In this document: positions 47,561 to 61,729 of the stretch, piece after piece
How the letters are laid out: each line of letters begins with the position of its first letter
How positions within the stretch are numbered: position 1 is the stretch's first letter
Origin: Certhia americana
Lineage: Eukaryota > Chordata > Aves > Passeriformes > Certhiidae
Direction of reading: 5' to 3'
Assembly (NCBI GenBank): GCA_018697195.1
Contig: CM031878.1
Location: forward strand, 3,427,884 to 3,491,883
DNA length: 64,000 nucleotides
Made by a program: the position numbers and the translations under genes
Notes under the pieces: generated by a model
Told to the model about the DNA's origin: nothing
Databases searched by the model: none
What the model saw: only the letters and a program-made list of their open reading frames with translations

Positions 47561-50500
47561 CCCATGTATTTCATCTCTGGAAGAATTCTTCAGCTGCCCA
47601 GAAGAACCAGACCTTGCATTTCTGAACTGACAGATTTTAGCTTGGTTTCCTAAAGGAAAATTTTTCCTGCAGTTATGATCTCATTCTGCCTGTCCAACTG
47701 TCAGTAAATTTAACTTCCTCTAATATCCTTTAATGTTCTTGTCAGATTCAATGAAATCTGAGAGAGAGACAGCATTCTGAAAGATATTAAGTTCTTATAC
47801 ATCTGGGTGAAGAAAATATTGGATGGTACTACTTGAGAAAAGGTAGAAACCCCTCAGTCTTTCTCCATGTAAATTTGGGTGTTAATAGCAGATCAAAATC
47901 TACATATTTGTAGACTGCCTGAAGATGTTTCCCAGGTATAAGCCAAAAAATCTACACACAGAGAAGAAGGGAAAAATTTAAGCATTGGGAGGACACATTA
48001 GGCAGAGTTATGTATGGTATTTATTTATGAATAAGGATAGGAATACTGAGGGAAATGGAAAACTGGGAATCACTGGAAAGAGTGGAAGGGCTCAGGGTTT
48101 TTGCCAGAAAAGTGGCAAAGGAGATGAAGGACATAAAACACTAGCTACTTTCATTACATTCCTTACTCACAAATCAACTTCTTATTCTTGCTGAACCTGT
48201 TTGCCAACAAGATTTTCTTTTTATTTTTTTTTTTTTTTGCAAGTTTCTCCTTTCCTACCATGACAAATTATGATATAAGTGTGCAATTTAGCTTGAAGAT
48301 GGAAGAAGGGATGACAGGAAGAAGTAGAAATATTGAAGCAAAAGAGAAAAATTAACAGGCTAAAAACATATGAAAAAAATTTAGCAACCACTATAGATGT
48401 AAACAAGTGGTATAAGCAATGGTATGCTAAAGAATAATTTTGTTTGAGTGGGAAAAGGCCATTGGATGACAGAGTTTACTCCTGTACCTATGGATTCCAC
48501 CCACCTGCACTGTTTCATGAGTCAAGAATTTTACCTTGTGCTGAGTACAGTTTTTGAGCTGAAATATCTTATTTGCATATTTTGTATTGGACTTTTACTG
48601 TTATAATTAAAAACAATTACAATTAAGCATGATTATCCTTGGTAGGGAGATTACGTTAGTGCAATATTGAATGCAGGGGGTAGTTTTGTCAAGATGAATG
48701 TGGAGCTTTAGGTTACAGATGGGGGAAAATATAGCTTCTACCTACCAGGATCTGTTCTTTTCTTCCACACTTAAAAGGAGAAGTTGTCAGAAGTAGATTA
48801 ATGCTGCTGTGTTCTGTTGAGCCCAGGTCAAATTGCTGTAAATCAGTTGAAGAGAGCTAAGGGGCATTTGGGTATGGTAACTTCTTCTTTTAGGTACCTT
48901 TTTTATAAATTTCCCTTTTCCAAAACTCTTCCGCAGCTGTTGGAAATCCACTCACACCATTCTTCTTCTTCTTAGGATTTCCCATGTGAGAAATAGTCAC
49001 TGTCATAAAAAGACCATTTTCCTCTGCCTTTCATACTCTCTGAGTCATTATGGAAGGACAGTGCTACATGGACATGTTTTTTGCAATGATGTGATCAACA
49101 TCATTGTCGTGTTCTGCTCTCCTGTACTCAGTTGTTCCTGCTATTTATTGTATCATATCCTTCACAGAGACCCTACAATGTGCATAACTCATCTTCTCTT
49201 CAGTGTTTTTCTCTTGCTGGGAAATGTGATTGTTTCTGTCATTGTCCACCCCAAAATGCCACCCTTGGGCTTTGAATCAGCTCTGTTGACTAGAAAAACG
49301 CAGGTGATGATTCTGTCTGTAAACATCCTCCTTTGTAATAGCTCAGACACCTCCTCTTTCCACTTACCATCACCTCAATCCAGTATTTTTTATGGAGTTC
49401 TTACTGATTGAACATCTTCTATTTTCTTTTTTCTTTTCTTTTCTCACTTTTACCCATTATATAAGCAGTGGTGTGGGCTGCATCAAAGCAGCTGTTTCCT
49501 GAGAGCTGATCAAACCCTTAATGGCACACAGAACACAATGCTTTCCTAATGTTTCTTTCCTCTACACCTACATTTTTTAATCCTTTCAATTCTCTCATGC
49601 CCTTCTCTTGTCTCTTTCTACCCAGTACACTCTTTGCAACATCTGCAGCAGCTTTTATCTCTTTGCCACTTCTTTATCTGCTTCACTCTTCCTGTAGAAA
49701 TCTCACTGGCTTGGCTTCTTTGTCTTTTTGAGGCATTGTTATGATATTTTAAAAAAAAATAGTCAGCTGCATATCCATTTTTCAGCATATTTTTCTTGAC
49801 AATTTACAACATCTCCTCCTCTGGGCTGTGTGTGGTGCCAGTACAAGTGAACTATCTGTCTGCTCTGATATGTTCCTTTTTTGCGTATTTCTGTAATTTG
49901 TGGTTTTGCATCACCATTTCTCACTTGTCTTTATTCCACTGGCAATTTTAGTTAATAAATCAAAAAATGTGTGGACAAATCAGCTATATATATTTCTACT
50001 CAGACATGTGTCTGGATTGCCATCTGGTTTAGCTTACAGAGAACAATTTTTTCTTTTTCTTTAATTCAGTTTGTATGCCTGATGGAGCCAGCTGCTGGTC
50101 CAATCCAATTTCATTTCTACTGCAAAACCTTGTTTTGCAAAAGATGGAAAACATATCCTGTAAATCTTCAGTAACTGTATAGCAGGCTTGAAGGATTTGA
50201 AGGAACTTTCTTACCTTTTGGAAGTGTTCAGCAGCCACCAGTTCTTGCAGGCCATGCTATGGCAGCAAATGATCTGCTGCGCTCAAAATCAGCCCTGCAA
50301 TTTCTTGCGTGTGAGCTGAACTGTGATCCATTGACTAAAATGTGCCACAATTTTTCCATATCTCATATGTATCTTCGGCAAAGTTTGAGCAGTTGGAGTA
50401 GTAAACCCATACAAAATTATTGGGTGTGGTTCCAATCAATGATCATACAGCGGGAAATCAGGCTCATTAATCACGTCATGAAATCACAGACAATCACTGC

Positions 50501-50607
50501 TTGTTAATTAGTGCTGTTCTGTTTTAGAGGGTCAGTGCATTCAGTAAAGAATTCCTAGTGTGGGCAGACTGAGTAAATTGTGCATATTTTTTAATGCCAC
50601 TTATACA
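47561..50607. other. Intergenic, no gene recognised
   Basis: No exon or mobile element was recognised. There is a T-rich run at 48224-48239 and pyrimidine-rich patches near 48960 and 49420. A 141-codon hydrophobic open frame on + (48986-49411) has no start context or domain that I recognise and is probably chance. Confidence 0.65.
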
Positions 50608-50820
50608 TAAAATTATAGGAAGGTTTGGGTTGTTTGGGTTGCAAGGTACTGTAAAGATCATCTACCTCCATTCCATCCATGGGCAGGGACCTTCCACTCT
50701 CCCAGGTTGCTCCAAGCCTTGTCCAACCTGGTCTTGGACACTTCCAGGGGTAGGGCAGCCACAGCTTCTCTGGGCACCCTGTGCCAGGGCCTCACCACCC
50801 TGAGAGGGAAGAACTCTTTT
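50608..50820 (-). mobile_element. CR1 LINE 3' fragment
   Basis: 'ggtttgggttgcaaggtac', 'aaagatcatctacc', 'ccatgggcagggac', 'cccaggttgctccaagccttgtccaacctgg', 'cttggacacttccagggg', 'ctctgggcaccctgtgccagggcctcaccaccctgag' match the reverse complement of a CR1 3' end. It is relatively little diverged. Confidence 0.94.
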
Positions 50821-52321
50821 AGACACAGGAAGGGACTCTAAGTTCTCTCTAGTCCTTGAATCTTTTAGTTTTTTTCCAGTGCTTATGGTTATCAACAATT
50901 TGGTTTTGTTAAGAAATCTGAAGTTGTTTTGTACTTCTGGTTAAGGAAGAGTGTCTACCAGGAAAAAAATAATTTTTAATTTGTATTTTCTACTTACATC
51001 TATGAAATCAAAGCCAAGTGCATAATCACCATTCTCTAACCTTAACAATATTTTAATGCAAGGTATAGAGGCTATGGAATATCTGCAGATAGAGAAGATG
51101 TGGCTTACTGTGGTTCTTTTCAGGACCTTTAAATTATTATGGGTGGTTATGGCAGTTTAAAATAGGTCAGGAAATTTTTTCATCCACTAAAAGTTTTTGC
51201 CCATGGACTCCTGCATAAGAATCCATGTATTGAAATTATTTCTTGGTTTAAAAGACAATGTAAAAGTTTCATTCTTTAATTTCTATAGTCCTTTATTAGA
51301 TTTTGGTTTTTTTTAGGTAAACTATTTGGGTAGTTGACACTTTGCAGAACAGCTTGCTCTTAGCTGTCAAAATCCCTTTAAAGCAGAAAATAAAAAGCTT
51401 TTCTGTGAAATTCCCATTTGCCATACGTTCTACTCTATGTAAGCCAGGATGACTCTATCAACTCCTTTCTTCCTGTGGATGCAGGTGGATATCTGTCTCC
51501 TCCTGAATTAGGTACAATGAGAAAGTTTTTATGTATTTTTACATATCCTGCTCCACAATCACACTGTTACTGCCCTGCCTGCCTTCCACAACACAGGAAT
51601 ACATTACTTCTGATAAGCCCTTGGTATCTGCTGCCAAACGCTGTGAGCTTTATTATTGATTCCAGCCAAGTACACATTTCATCTTTCCACTTCGCTCAAC
51701 AGCACCTTTTCCTTCAGTTTTGGTTCAGCAGCACTGCGGCTCCCCAGCCTGCCCTGCCACTTTGCATTCAGCTGTGTTTTCGGGGTAATCACAGCCACAG
51801 CACATCCCAAAAGCCTGTCATGAGGAGCAGCTCCCTCCTCCCCTCTAGCCTGCCATGGCCCTCTATGTCCCAGGTCACTGATTCCTCATCTAAAAGGAAA
51901 ACTCTCTGCAAAGGTTCTGGGTTTGGCTTCTGTCTGTCTGAATGTTATTTCCATTCAATTACTCTGTTTTATTGGGAATGATGAATGATCCCTACCTTTT
52001 CATACCCAAGGATTATTAGTCTGAGGAAAACCAACAGGAACAATAATAAATACAGCAGAACTTGTTTCTTTATTTAAAAGGATCAGATTTCCTAGAAGTC
52101 ATTCCTATCTCAGTATAAAGACAGGACCAGTTTCTTACAATTTGTCTTCTAAACATTACACAGGAGACACAAAGAGGTAATAAACGGACAGAGCAAAGCA
52201 TGAAAAAACAAGAGATATTGAAAATATCTCTGTTGGTTCCCCTACATCACAGAGTTATTTTCAGTTGTCGAGTCACTTTGTGAAGAGCAGACAAAGCTCA
52301 CAACCTCTCACAACATTGCAA
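50821..52321. other. Intergenic, includes the longest complete ORF of the window, not supported as a gene
   Basis: A 187-codon frame on + (51418-51981) is the longest without N. It lies in C/T-rich sequence, has no recognised domain, a Ser/Pro/Leu-rich composition, and no promoter or splice context. In 64 kb and six frames one such frame by chance is not surprising. No other feature was seen. Confidence 0.6.
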
Positions 52322-52381
52322 TGGAGTTGGGTCCAGATGATCTTTAAGGTCCCTTCCACCCTAAACCATTCTATGGTTCTA
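52322..52381 (+). mobile_element. CR1 LINE 3' terminus, very short
   Basis: 'tggagttgggtccagatgatc', then 'aaggtcccttccaccctaaaccattctatggttct'. The terminal ~60 bp of a CR1 copy. Confidence 0.9.
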
Positions 52382-55300
52382 CAAACTCAGGACTTGGAGC
52401 AGGGAAGACAGGAGATGGAGTTGGTTTCCAGAAGGATGAAAGATCTTGTATTTCAGTTTGAGTGTGGTTCAACTCTGTTAAATATAAATTTCTTAAACTG
52501 ACATATGTTCTTTAGGCGAGCCTATCTGTGCAACTACTGCATTCAGTAGGTGCATCCACTTAATTATTAACTTAGTTTGAAACAGGTGCTTTGATTTTCT
52601 CTGTAGTCAGTCCTGCTGTCAATTCATTTGATTTTTAGGGGACTAAGTGAGAAAAACTCACCTGTTTTACAGAATCAGCCTGATGAATTCTTCAGGAACC
52701 CTTAGTGAGAGAGCTGGACAAATGTTCTTTCAATATAAAGCACATTGGATCAATTTTCACTCTTTTTTTTTTTTTTTTTTTGTTTAACTTTTGCTTTTGT
52801 AATTTTGAATGGCCTTCAGAAACTAAAAAATACTTAGAACTAAGATTAAAAGTAGGTCCCTGACTCCTAAAACATGACCAAGAGCAACTGCCCTCTACCT
52901 CCTTCTCCAAGTGGCACAGGAGTACTATCTGCAGTTTTCATGATCTAATCCTCAACCAACAGAAATCAGCATGACTGTGCTAAAACTAATGGACATGCTG
53001 CTTTGTGGCCACAAATAAAGATCTGGGCCTCCAGTCATGAACATTTATTGTAGGTTTATTTGCCTGTAAAGGGAGCCTGAGTATTTTTTTTCTTCTTGAA
53101 GGTATTGGCCCTTTGTATTTTAAAAAGTTATTGGCGCATTAAGTTTAATTGAATGTACAACTTAATTACTGTGAGCCTCTCAGACCAGAACACATGCTGT
53201 GCACTTGCAGTCTGATACATCTGCAACCACACAACTTTGCAGGGATTTTTCTTCTCAGGGGTGAGTGCTCCTCTCTGCTGAGACAGGCAATTCTCACACC
53301 TCCTTCCATCTTCTCCCTGTAAATCTGCTCTTAGGACTTCTGAGTTATGATTCTCTGGGTGGGATGCTCTTATTTTTTTCCTACTGATATTCACAATTCT
53401 CATGCAGAACATATGCCAAATTTATACCAGAGAAATATCGACCAAGATATTTACCAAGTAGGAAGTAAGAGGAGTTGCAGCTGACCTTCTTTTTGGCACA
53501 GAGAAATTGCATAGTTCCTTTTAAAAATCTTTTGATGTATCATCAGTATATCTGCCTATGAAAGAGGAAAGTGCTATTGGACCCAAAAATCCCTTCCTGG
53601 ACTTGCTGAATTGGAGAAAGGAAGCAACATTTCTTCATTCCAGAAATACAGTGATAGTGGTGCCAACGTATTCTGTCTTCAAGAACAGAAGAAAAATGTG
53701 GAAAAAAGAAATGGGATGGAAATTTTGACACACTTGAAATACATCTATAGTTTGCACAGTTATGCAGAGCATCCATAAAGTCACACAATCCAGTTGCAAC
53801 TGCATTTATTAAGGCATGTTTCCCACTGTGCTTTCAAACCACACTCATCTCTTTAACTGGGGTGACAAACATCAAAGTAGAAATGGAGGCTCCGTGCTAA
53901 TGCAGGGAAACATTGCTCTCCTACAAATGCTGAAGACATTTAACAGGTACTGCTAGAGCCCAGTTCAACATTTTCAAATATATTTTTATCTGTTTTCTGC
54001 TTTTTCCCCTCTCTCTTCCACAGACCCTGCACTGCTGCTGATCTTCCCAATCACAAGAAAAAATGACATCCAACCTAGGGAAACATGGTGCCTGCATTAA
54101 TTCATCCTCCTCTCTGCATAAGAATTAAGCAAGGTTGAAGGGTTTCCAAGAGCCTCTCTCCCTCCCTAACTTGTCTTTTTCTCCTTGTTTTTTTTCCAGA
54201 CACTGGATTTACAGAAACAGTTCAAAAAGCAATGGCTGGAAGGTTCCCAGAGCTGAACCCATTACTGCCAACTGATCGCATTCACCTGAACAGAAGCTAT
54301 AACATTGATATATGGTGTCAGCAACAAATATGTTAAGAACAAAAAAGTGTTGAAGAAAAAGGTTCGACACGGCTTGAAATTTTTTTGCCATCTGTCCACT
54401 GTGATAAGGTCATGTCCCTTAGAGCTGTCTGGCTCCACATTTCTGTGTCTCTGATTAACATTAAATGAACAGTTTAAGGCTGTGGTTGCTGCATATTTTT
54501 GATTGGGAGGATTTAAGATAATTCAAACAAACTCTGTGTTCAACCAAAACATGTTTATGTTGTGGGTCAATGGGGTTAAAATATGCCTAAACTTCATCCT
54601 AATTAGACAAATAATTTTCAAGTCCTAAGCATCATAATAAATATGCAATTAAAAATACTTTCGCATAGAAACACATTTTTTTTAGTTCCATCCTTGCTGA
54701 AAATGTTCCTGTCACAGTGGATTTTTTACTAGGCTTTTGCTTATCACAAGCAAAATCAAGACATGTTCAAATATCATTCTTTACAATTAAAATACTGAAA
54801 AAAATATGGAGTCTTCAATAAATCTTGACATTAATTCTAAGAAAATGAAACAACTCTTTCTACCATAATTTTAACTAATCAAGTGTAGGTTTTTTTGTTT
54901 TGTTGGGGTTTTTTTTTAATAAATTTCTAGACTCCTTGGGGCAGGCTTAAATATTTATTAATTAAAGAAAGTTTAAGCTTGAATTGCTAAGACACTAAAA
55001 GAAAAACAGATAAATTTATTCATATTTTCAATAAGATGACCTCAAGTAACATAAAGTGCAAAGAATACTTTTATTTTCTAGCTCGTCTATGTACATTTAT
55101 TCAGTAACATAAGGATTATGTTCTGATTTGATGCTTTTCCTTGAAACTGATTTTGACCTGTACAGTTGGCTGTATTGTACATTTTATTCCTGTCAAACTA
55201 CATCCATTCTTATGAAATTATTTCCTTCTTGAAATTACTGGCTTGTCTAACAAAGGCCAGTAAAGTTACAAAATTGTGTGCCTTTGTCCAAGACCATAAC

Positions 55301-56350
55301 AGAAATAATCTTGGTCGCTTCAAGAAAACACAACTTTATTCTTTTCTGTGCCCAAATGCACCATAAAGGGAGATTTATCTGGATGCTAATGATGTCTATT
55401 ATGTGCTTTAGGAAAGCGACCAGAGAAAGCAAGCTGCTCATTCAGGGAGACATTATCACTACTGGCATTCTGACACCTTCGATAAAAAACAGCACCAGCA
55501 GCACTATAAAATCTTTTTTAAAATCATCAAGTTCCTATCAGCAGTTAGCAGGAGAAAGCCATAGGCATTCATCTTGCAGGACCTGGCTGGCACTTCTGAT
55601 TTCCTGTGAAAGGTTTTAATTGAGGTCATCAGGTTCCATGAAATTTAGCATAAATACAGTTTAGGAGAATTCTCTGTTTAAGAATTACAAAGCTAGCAGA
55701 ATTGACTGGGTCCCTTTCAGCCCTGACAGACCTTTGGCTCATTCAGGGTCCTAGCAAAGCTAGGCACAATAATGTTGCTCTGTAATTGATGGCAAACTCT
55801 GCTTCATCCTATATCAGCTCATCAATTAAATATGACACTTACAATCTTGAGGAAGACCTGCATGGCTTGAAACTGTGATTCTGACATTTCTTTTTTCTGC
55901 CACTACCTCTGCAGCTTTAGATTAGCTCCTGAACTTTTTCCATCCCAATTTCCCCAGCTGTTAAACAGGAATAATCACATTTTGTCTGTCCATTTATATA
56001 ATATAATGGTTCTGAGTGTACATCACTTACTGTGTTAATTTTCAGTGTTTAAAATAAGCAGGAGATGACACATAGGAGAAGTGGTGGGGACAGGACACAT
56101 ACGAGCACAGAGTATGAAATGTAGAGCAATGCTCCCTGCTTGGAGGGAATAAAATGTGAACAAGAGGCAACTGCACTCAGGATTGCAGGACAAAATTTCA
56201 CCTGGATGGTGCAAAGAGGCCTGGATAATGCTAGCTGCCAGATGCTGGGTGAAGTGGTCACCTATTGAGAAAAGCTCAAAAGCTCTTATGAGTTCTTTGT
56301 GTTTCAAGTCAGCTTCTGGAACCTGAAAGTTCGTTGAGTCATGACCTACA
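52382..56350. other. Intergenic, no gene recognised
   Basis: AT-rich sequence with a T19 run at 52763-52781. No exon, RNA gene or mobile element could be assigned. Open frames are 60-113 codons and look like chance. Confidence 0.65.
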
Positions 56351-56570
56351 TCCCAGAACTACAGAATCGTCGAATATCCTAAACTGGGATGGACACACAA
56401 GGATCATTCCAGATCCTGGCTCTGCACAGGACAGCCCTAAAATCAAACTGTTTGCCTGAGGATGTATTAAAGTGCTTCAGATTGTTGCTGTGACCACATC
56501 CTTGGGGAGCCTGTTCCAGTGCTCAACTATGCTCTGGGAGAAGAACCCTTACCCAATATCCAACCTAGAT
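56351..56570 (-). mobile_element. CR1 LINE 3' fragment, different subfamily
   Basis: The + strand reads 'agaactacagaatcgtcgaatatcctaaactggg', 'cacacaaggatcat', 'ctggctctgcacaggacagcccta', 'gctgtgaccacatccttggggagcctgttccagtgctcaac', 'ctctgggagaagaaccctta', 'atatccaacct', a CR1 type distinct from the 'ggtttgggttgg' copies. It is 5'-truncated. Confidence 0.92.
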
Positions 56571-57098
56571 GTAGATCATAATATGGGATAGAAAGCTGAT
56601 TCATTGAGGCAGCTTTATTTCTTTATTCTAAAATTGGAACAATCTTCACTGAAGTGGAAATGCTAATGAAATATCCCCAAAATCATAAACTATTCCAAAG
56701 CATCTTGATAAACTATGTTCTAAATGTTCTAACAGTCTAGCCAGAAATTCTCTATACACCAAATTATAAAATTCATTATGCCTGCAAATGACTGTGGGGA
56801 AGAATTCCTGTAATTCTCTGGGCTGGGAAGGTTGGAAGAGTTTTCCATTGAAGCTAAGAAACCTGCAACTGCAACAAATTATTTTATGCATCAAAACCAC
56901 CCAGCCTTTTTTCCAATATGGAATATTGATAAAGACTAGACTATAACCAGGACTTTGAAGCATAAATTGAGAAAAAAATGCTTCTGGTTTTAACAAGCTA
57001 GATGGTCATCAGCCTGACTTTCCAAAATTGCTGTCTGTCAGGGGAAACTTAAAACATAAACCAGCCTTTGGAATTTTGAATGTGTGAGGACTTATCAA

Positions 57099-57269
57099 CT
57101 CACAGAATGATTTAAACAGGAACTTACATCTCTTCCAGCTCCAACCCCCTGACATGGGCAGGAACACCTTCCAGGATCACAAGATCCAAGCCCTCTCCTA
57201 CTTGGCCTTGGACATTTCCCGGGATGGGGCAGCCACAACTTCCCTGAACAAACTGTGACAGGGCCTCAG
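57099..57269 (-). mobile_element. CR1 LINE 3' fragment
   Basis: 'actcacagaatga', 'ccaaccccctgacatgggcagg', 'acaccttccaggatcacaagatcca', 'cttggccttggacatttcccgggatggggcagccacaacttccctg', 'gacagggcctca' match the reverse complement of a CR1 3' end with indels. Confidence 0.9.
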
Positions 57270-60200
57270 ATTCAACTCAATCCATATCTGATTTTAAAAG
57301 ACCTTTAACTTCTCTAAATTGGGAGTGTAAAAACTGCAAAGCAAGACTGAAGCTGTATTTTCAGCATCACAGCCAAGTAGAAACATCACAAAACCCATCA
57401 CTATTTGTACACCACTCTGGCAATTACAGAAGTTACAGAGTGAAGACCTATGTTGAAACATTGCAGCCGTGCACTCCATTTTACTTCAAAAATGCAAAAA
57501 TGCAATATTCTTAGATTCTCATCTCAGGCTGGTATCAAGTTGCATGTATTTTGCAACTTCCTCCCCCTCTCTTTTCCTGAAAACAAAATGCCAAATCATG
57601 CATTTCAGAGCTGATGCTTCACTGAGCAAACACTGTTACCTCACAGCAGGCCCTGGTACTGATACACATAACTCTGCATCCTAACCCACGACTGAGACTA
57701 TTCACTGTTTTTCCAGTTCTGAATCTAGCTCTTCCGTGTAAAAAGGTGAATCTCTTATTCAATCATAAATTATATTTGCAAAAAATTGTGTAGGTAATTC
57801 TTGGCCCATTGGTAACTCTTGTGCAGGTGTGGAAATCAGCAGTTGCCTACAATGCCTGCAGTTTTCCACAGAGCACAATTCTTGATCAATCCTCTAACTA
57901 GTCCAGCCTCATACAGTTTTTAATGCCTTAATAGGAATATTACCACAACTTTCCCATGCTAAGCACAGCTGTTGAATTTCATGGGGTATTAATACACCAC
58001 TTGTGTTAAGCGTAATTTAACTTTTCTCATGCCTTTCAAATTTCCAGAATACAATGACTCTAAGAGTCAGACTGGGTCTGATTTTATTTCATGAAGTCTC
58101 ATAGTCCAATATCACAAACTCACCATGGAACTGAATAGAAAACTCTTGCAAATGATGAAAACCCATGTGAATTCCAGATAAATGGTTTCTGGCCAGCCGG
58201 CACAGAAGACTTTCAGTTCAATGAAAAGCAAAGGTGCTGCTAAACTGTGTCAATCTCCAGATGAAGCTTTGGGAAGTCACAGAGTTTTGGTGCTCCTGAT
58301 TTCACCAAGCTGATGGGAGGTTGTCATGTTGCCTGTTCCCTGGCGCAAGGATATTTTGACAAGACAAGCTCTGCTTGTGATAACAGTGAGAAACCCCACA
58401 GTTAGGGGCTTATTCCATCATTGGGCACGGTCTTAAAACAAGGTGCAAACACAAGGTTCTGCTCTTGAGGTCACTCTCTAGGTATCATGCTCCTTTCTCT
58501 CTTTGGCACAGTGATTTACAGCCTGGGTAGCACCCTGCATGAGAAAGCAGGGATGGAGGACACAGCTGAGACCTCACCTTTCCACTCCACACCTGCAGAG
58601 GAGTGTGAGAGTGATGTGACACATCTCCTGTCTCTCCCAGCAGCAGGAAATCCATGTAATAACCCAGCCCTTAAAGAACTGATTCACCCAGGTGAGTACT
58701 GATGCACACAGAGGCTGGTCACAGAAATTCTCTCTCCTGCCATTAATTTTTTTCTGAGGATATTGCCCTGGCATGGTTATTCACATGCATATCTCCCTGA
58801 GTGCACAGGCATTACTCTTTCAATCATAAATTCACTTTGTGTTGTGGCTTTCCCCTAATGAACTTCTCCTGTCCACTGTAGCAGATGTTTTGAGAATATT
58901 CTTTTTTTCCAGCTGTATTTTTTTAAAAAATAAATAATTTGTCTCAGTAGCTGGTTCTTAATTTTTTTCATCCAAAAGTTCTGAAAAATTTATTTGTTTT
59001 TTTTCTCATCTCCTTCCTGTGAAATAAGTGAAAATATTCTTTTACTTGAAAAAAAGATAGACAAAAAAGAGACGTGACTTCTACAATAGCTTATGAAGGA
59101 GTCTGAAATGAGTTTTGTGAGCTAAGGCCACTATTTTTAAGATCCAGTCTCAAATTAATAGTCAGAAAATGACAAATTACTTTTATTCTTGGAGATTTTA
59201 AAAAAATTAAAATACCCCTCATATTACATGGAAGTGAAATTTATGTCACAACACTTTATCATTTTGAATTTCCTGCCCACCCTTCTTAATAGTAGGGGAG
59301 AATTTACTCACAGAAAACCTGGTTCAAAATATTTTTAAAACCTCTTATCAAAGTTATCAAAGCTTTAAAACAAGGATAAAAATATACACGCACTCAAAAA
59401 CATACATATATATATATGGGTGTGTGTGTGCATGCATGTATATATGTATTAATGTATGTATATACAAAATGCCCTTAAAAAAGATCTCTGCCAGGTTTTA
59501 TTTCCTTTCTTTCCATTGATATCAGACATACTGAACTGATTAACACCTCTCTTCCATGCAGCCCCCAAAAATTTCTCTTAGTTTACATAAACTGCATCCG
59601 TCCCTGCCACAGAATTCAGCAGATTCTGAATTTGGGGCCTGAGCATTCACAGGAATAGGCACAGACCTGGTGTGGGTGCTCCTGCTGCACGCAGGTCTGA
59701 AAGGAGGAAAGAGCCCATCAGTACAGGAGCTGTAAATGAAGTTTATTTACCCAGATCCAAGCACTCAGAGAAGCCTTGCCCTAGAATAAATAACAAATTT
59801 ATATTAAATTACCATTTATCTGCAGTATGCCAATAAATGGAACGGGAACATACTATTGCACAGCACAATAAAAATAAATACTTTTCAATATGCAATATAT
59901 CAGAGGAGATAATTACACATACCCCCAAGGCAAGCAGGATTTAGCAAAAAGACTTTTTGATACTATTCATAGCATTGCTTGATGGGCTCTTTGGAATAGC
60001 CATAAATCCTCTGTTTTCCTGGCAGATGGAAATAAAGTCAAAGTGATGCATCAGTTAGCCTCAAAATAAGTCCACTGATATTCAGCAAAAATGTGAGATA
60101 ACAACCCCAAATTCTATATTCACCAGGGAAATTCAGTGCACTCTCTGTGCTTAATTTTCAGTGCTTAGTTATGTAGTCTTCCTTGTGCTATCTGCAGCCA

Positions 60201-60430
60201 TTGTTAGTCTGACATGATGAATTGCCTCCTCGGGTCTCAGCAAGGATAATTATTCTCTGAGCAGCTCACACAGCCGCCCTCATCGCACACAGAGAGAATG
60301 CAAAAGTCAGGAGAGTTTGGCAAACTAGGAAAAAAAAAAAAAGATACAAAGCTAAAAAAACTTAACATCAAAAAAACTTCAGACTGTTTCAGTTCAGCAG
60401 GTGATTGAAGTACAGTGGAGAAGATAAACC
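57270..60430. other. Intergenic, no gene recognised
   Basis: No gene or mobile element was seen. A mixed (TA)/(TG)/(CATG) alternating stretch lies at 59403-59463. The rest is AT-rich with chance open frames. Confidence 0.65.
59403..59463. repeat. TA/TG/CATG alternating simple sequence
   Basis: (AT)n then (GT)n then CATGCATG and TATATG words. It is almost perfectly alternating purine-pyrimidine, so prone to Z-DNA or cruciform structure. Confidence 0.9.
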
Positions 60431-60490
60431 CAGCAGGGTTGGAAAGAGATGATCTTTAAGATTCTTTCCAGTCCAATCCAAACCATTTAC
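60431..60490 (+). mobile_element. CR1 LINE 3' terminus, very short
   Basis: 'gcagggttggaaagagatgatctttaagattctttccagtcc', then 'aaaccatt'. The last part of a CR1 copy, with the octamer tail decayed. Confidence 0.75.
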
Positions 60491-61355
60491 ACTTAAAGTG
60501 TCTGCTTGTCCCTTCTCCTCCCCATGCTTTATGACAGCAGTAATGAGATATTTGACTACAGTCTCACCTCCACTTTTCCCATAAGCATGAATTTGAGATT
60601 TTAAATTCTTCATGGCAGAGGCAGAGAACATGATCACCTTACAGACTAGTTGGAGGGCTCGCTCCTCTCTGCTCCCCAAAGCAGGGATGGCATTTTGCTA
60701 TAAGATTTGTGTCCCGACTGCATCATAACATACCCAGGAACACTTGTACAAAACACTATACACTTATATTTGCAAGTCTAGTAAATTTTTATCAACCTAA
60801 AAAGAATCTAAAACTTGTTGCATCAATAAACTGCACTATTTGTGAATCTATGTTCATGAAAGTTCCTATTTGAACTTGGCCAGACTTAGACTGGCACATT
60901 GGCAAACTGTATTAATTAGGAATTTGTGATCATGAATGTGACCAGAATAACACTGTAAGCAACACTATTGCTGCATTTAGGATTAATTGCACTAACCAGA
61001 CTTCAAGTACAGAACTGGATCTAATCAGAAATTAAACCCAGACATACCCAACCCTTTTAATCTCTCAGAACCAGCTAGAAAGCAAAGGGGTTTGGGTTTT
61101 TTTTCCTAAATTTCTATGCTCTTAACACAACAACATCTCATCAGAGTACATGGTGGTTGCAGTAAAAGGGGCAAATCTCACTCTCTGTGCACCTGTTGTC
61201 AGGTGAAATGGGTTCCCTTCCTCAGCCAAGCCATCTGAGGGGCAGTGCTGATGTTCACAACATGGAGGAGATGAATTTGAAGCCTGCATGAGAGAAGGAG
61301 TGAAAAGGAAAAAAACCAGCAAGGAAAGGGAGAGATAGCACCACTGTTATTGATT

Positions 61356-61383
<28 letters not shown>
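61356..61383. repeat. (GT)14 microsatellite
   Basis: Uninterrupted GT dinucleotides, about 14 units. Confidence 0.96.
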
Positions 61384-61386
<3 letters not shown>

Positions 61387-61704
61387 ACTGTTCAGATATT
61401 GTGATAAGATGGTAATATAAAAGAAACCTACACAGATGAACAGGCAGATACATTAAAAAAGATTGATTTTTCTCTTTTATTTTCCTTAAATACATTAGTA
61501 GGCTTTAAGCAGTCAAAAAATACCTAGAAACTCTCCACTTAGGGAGCTTCTGAATTTCTGAGTGCTAGTATGTGCCAAATGTCCCTTCTCACCTCGCCCT
61601 TCACTAATAATTGTACTACAGTTTACCAAGGACCTCTGACACTGGAATTGTCATTTACAAAATACCATTTTATCCCTGATAAGAAGTTAGTCCTAAGAAC
61701 TTTT

Positions 61705-61729
61705 TATATATATATATATATATATATAT
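61705..61729. repeat. (TA)12 microsatellite
   Basis: Uninterrupted TA dinucleotides, about 12 units, preceded by a short T run. Confidence 0.96.

Noticed and set aside
48986..49411. 141-codon hydrophobic ORF on +, possible membrane protein
   Set aside because: The hydrophobic text comes from T-rich sequence. No family motif, no conserved start context, no neighbouring exon.
51418..51981. 187-codon complete ORF on +
   Set aside because: No recognised domain, Ser/Pro/Leu-rich because the strand is C/T-rich, and no splice, promoter or homology clue. One such frame in 64 kb read in six frames is plausible by chance.
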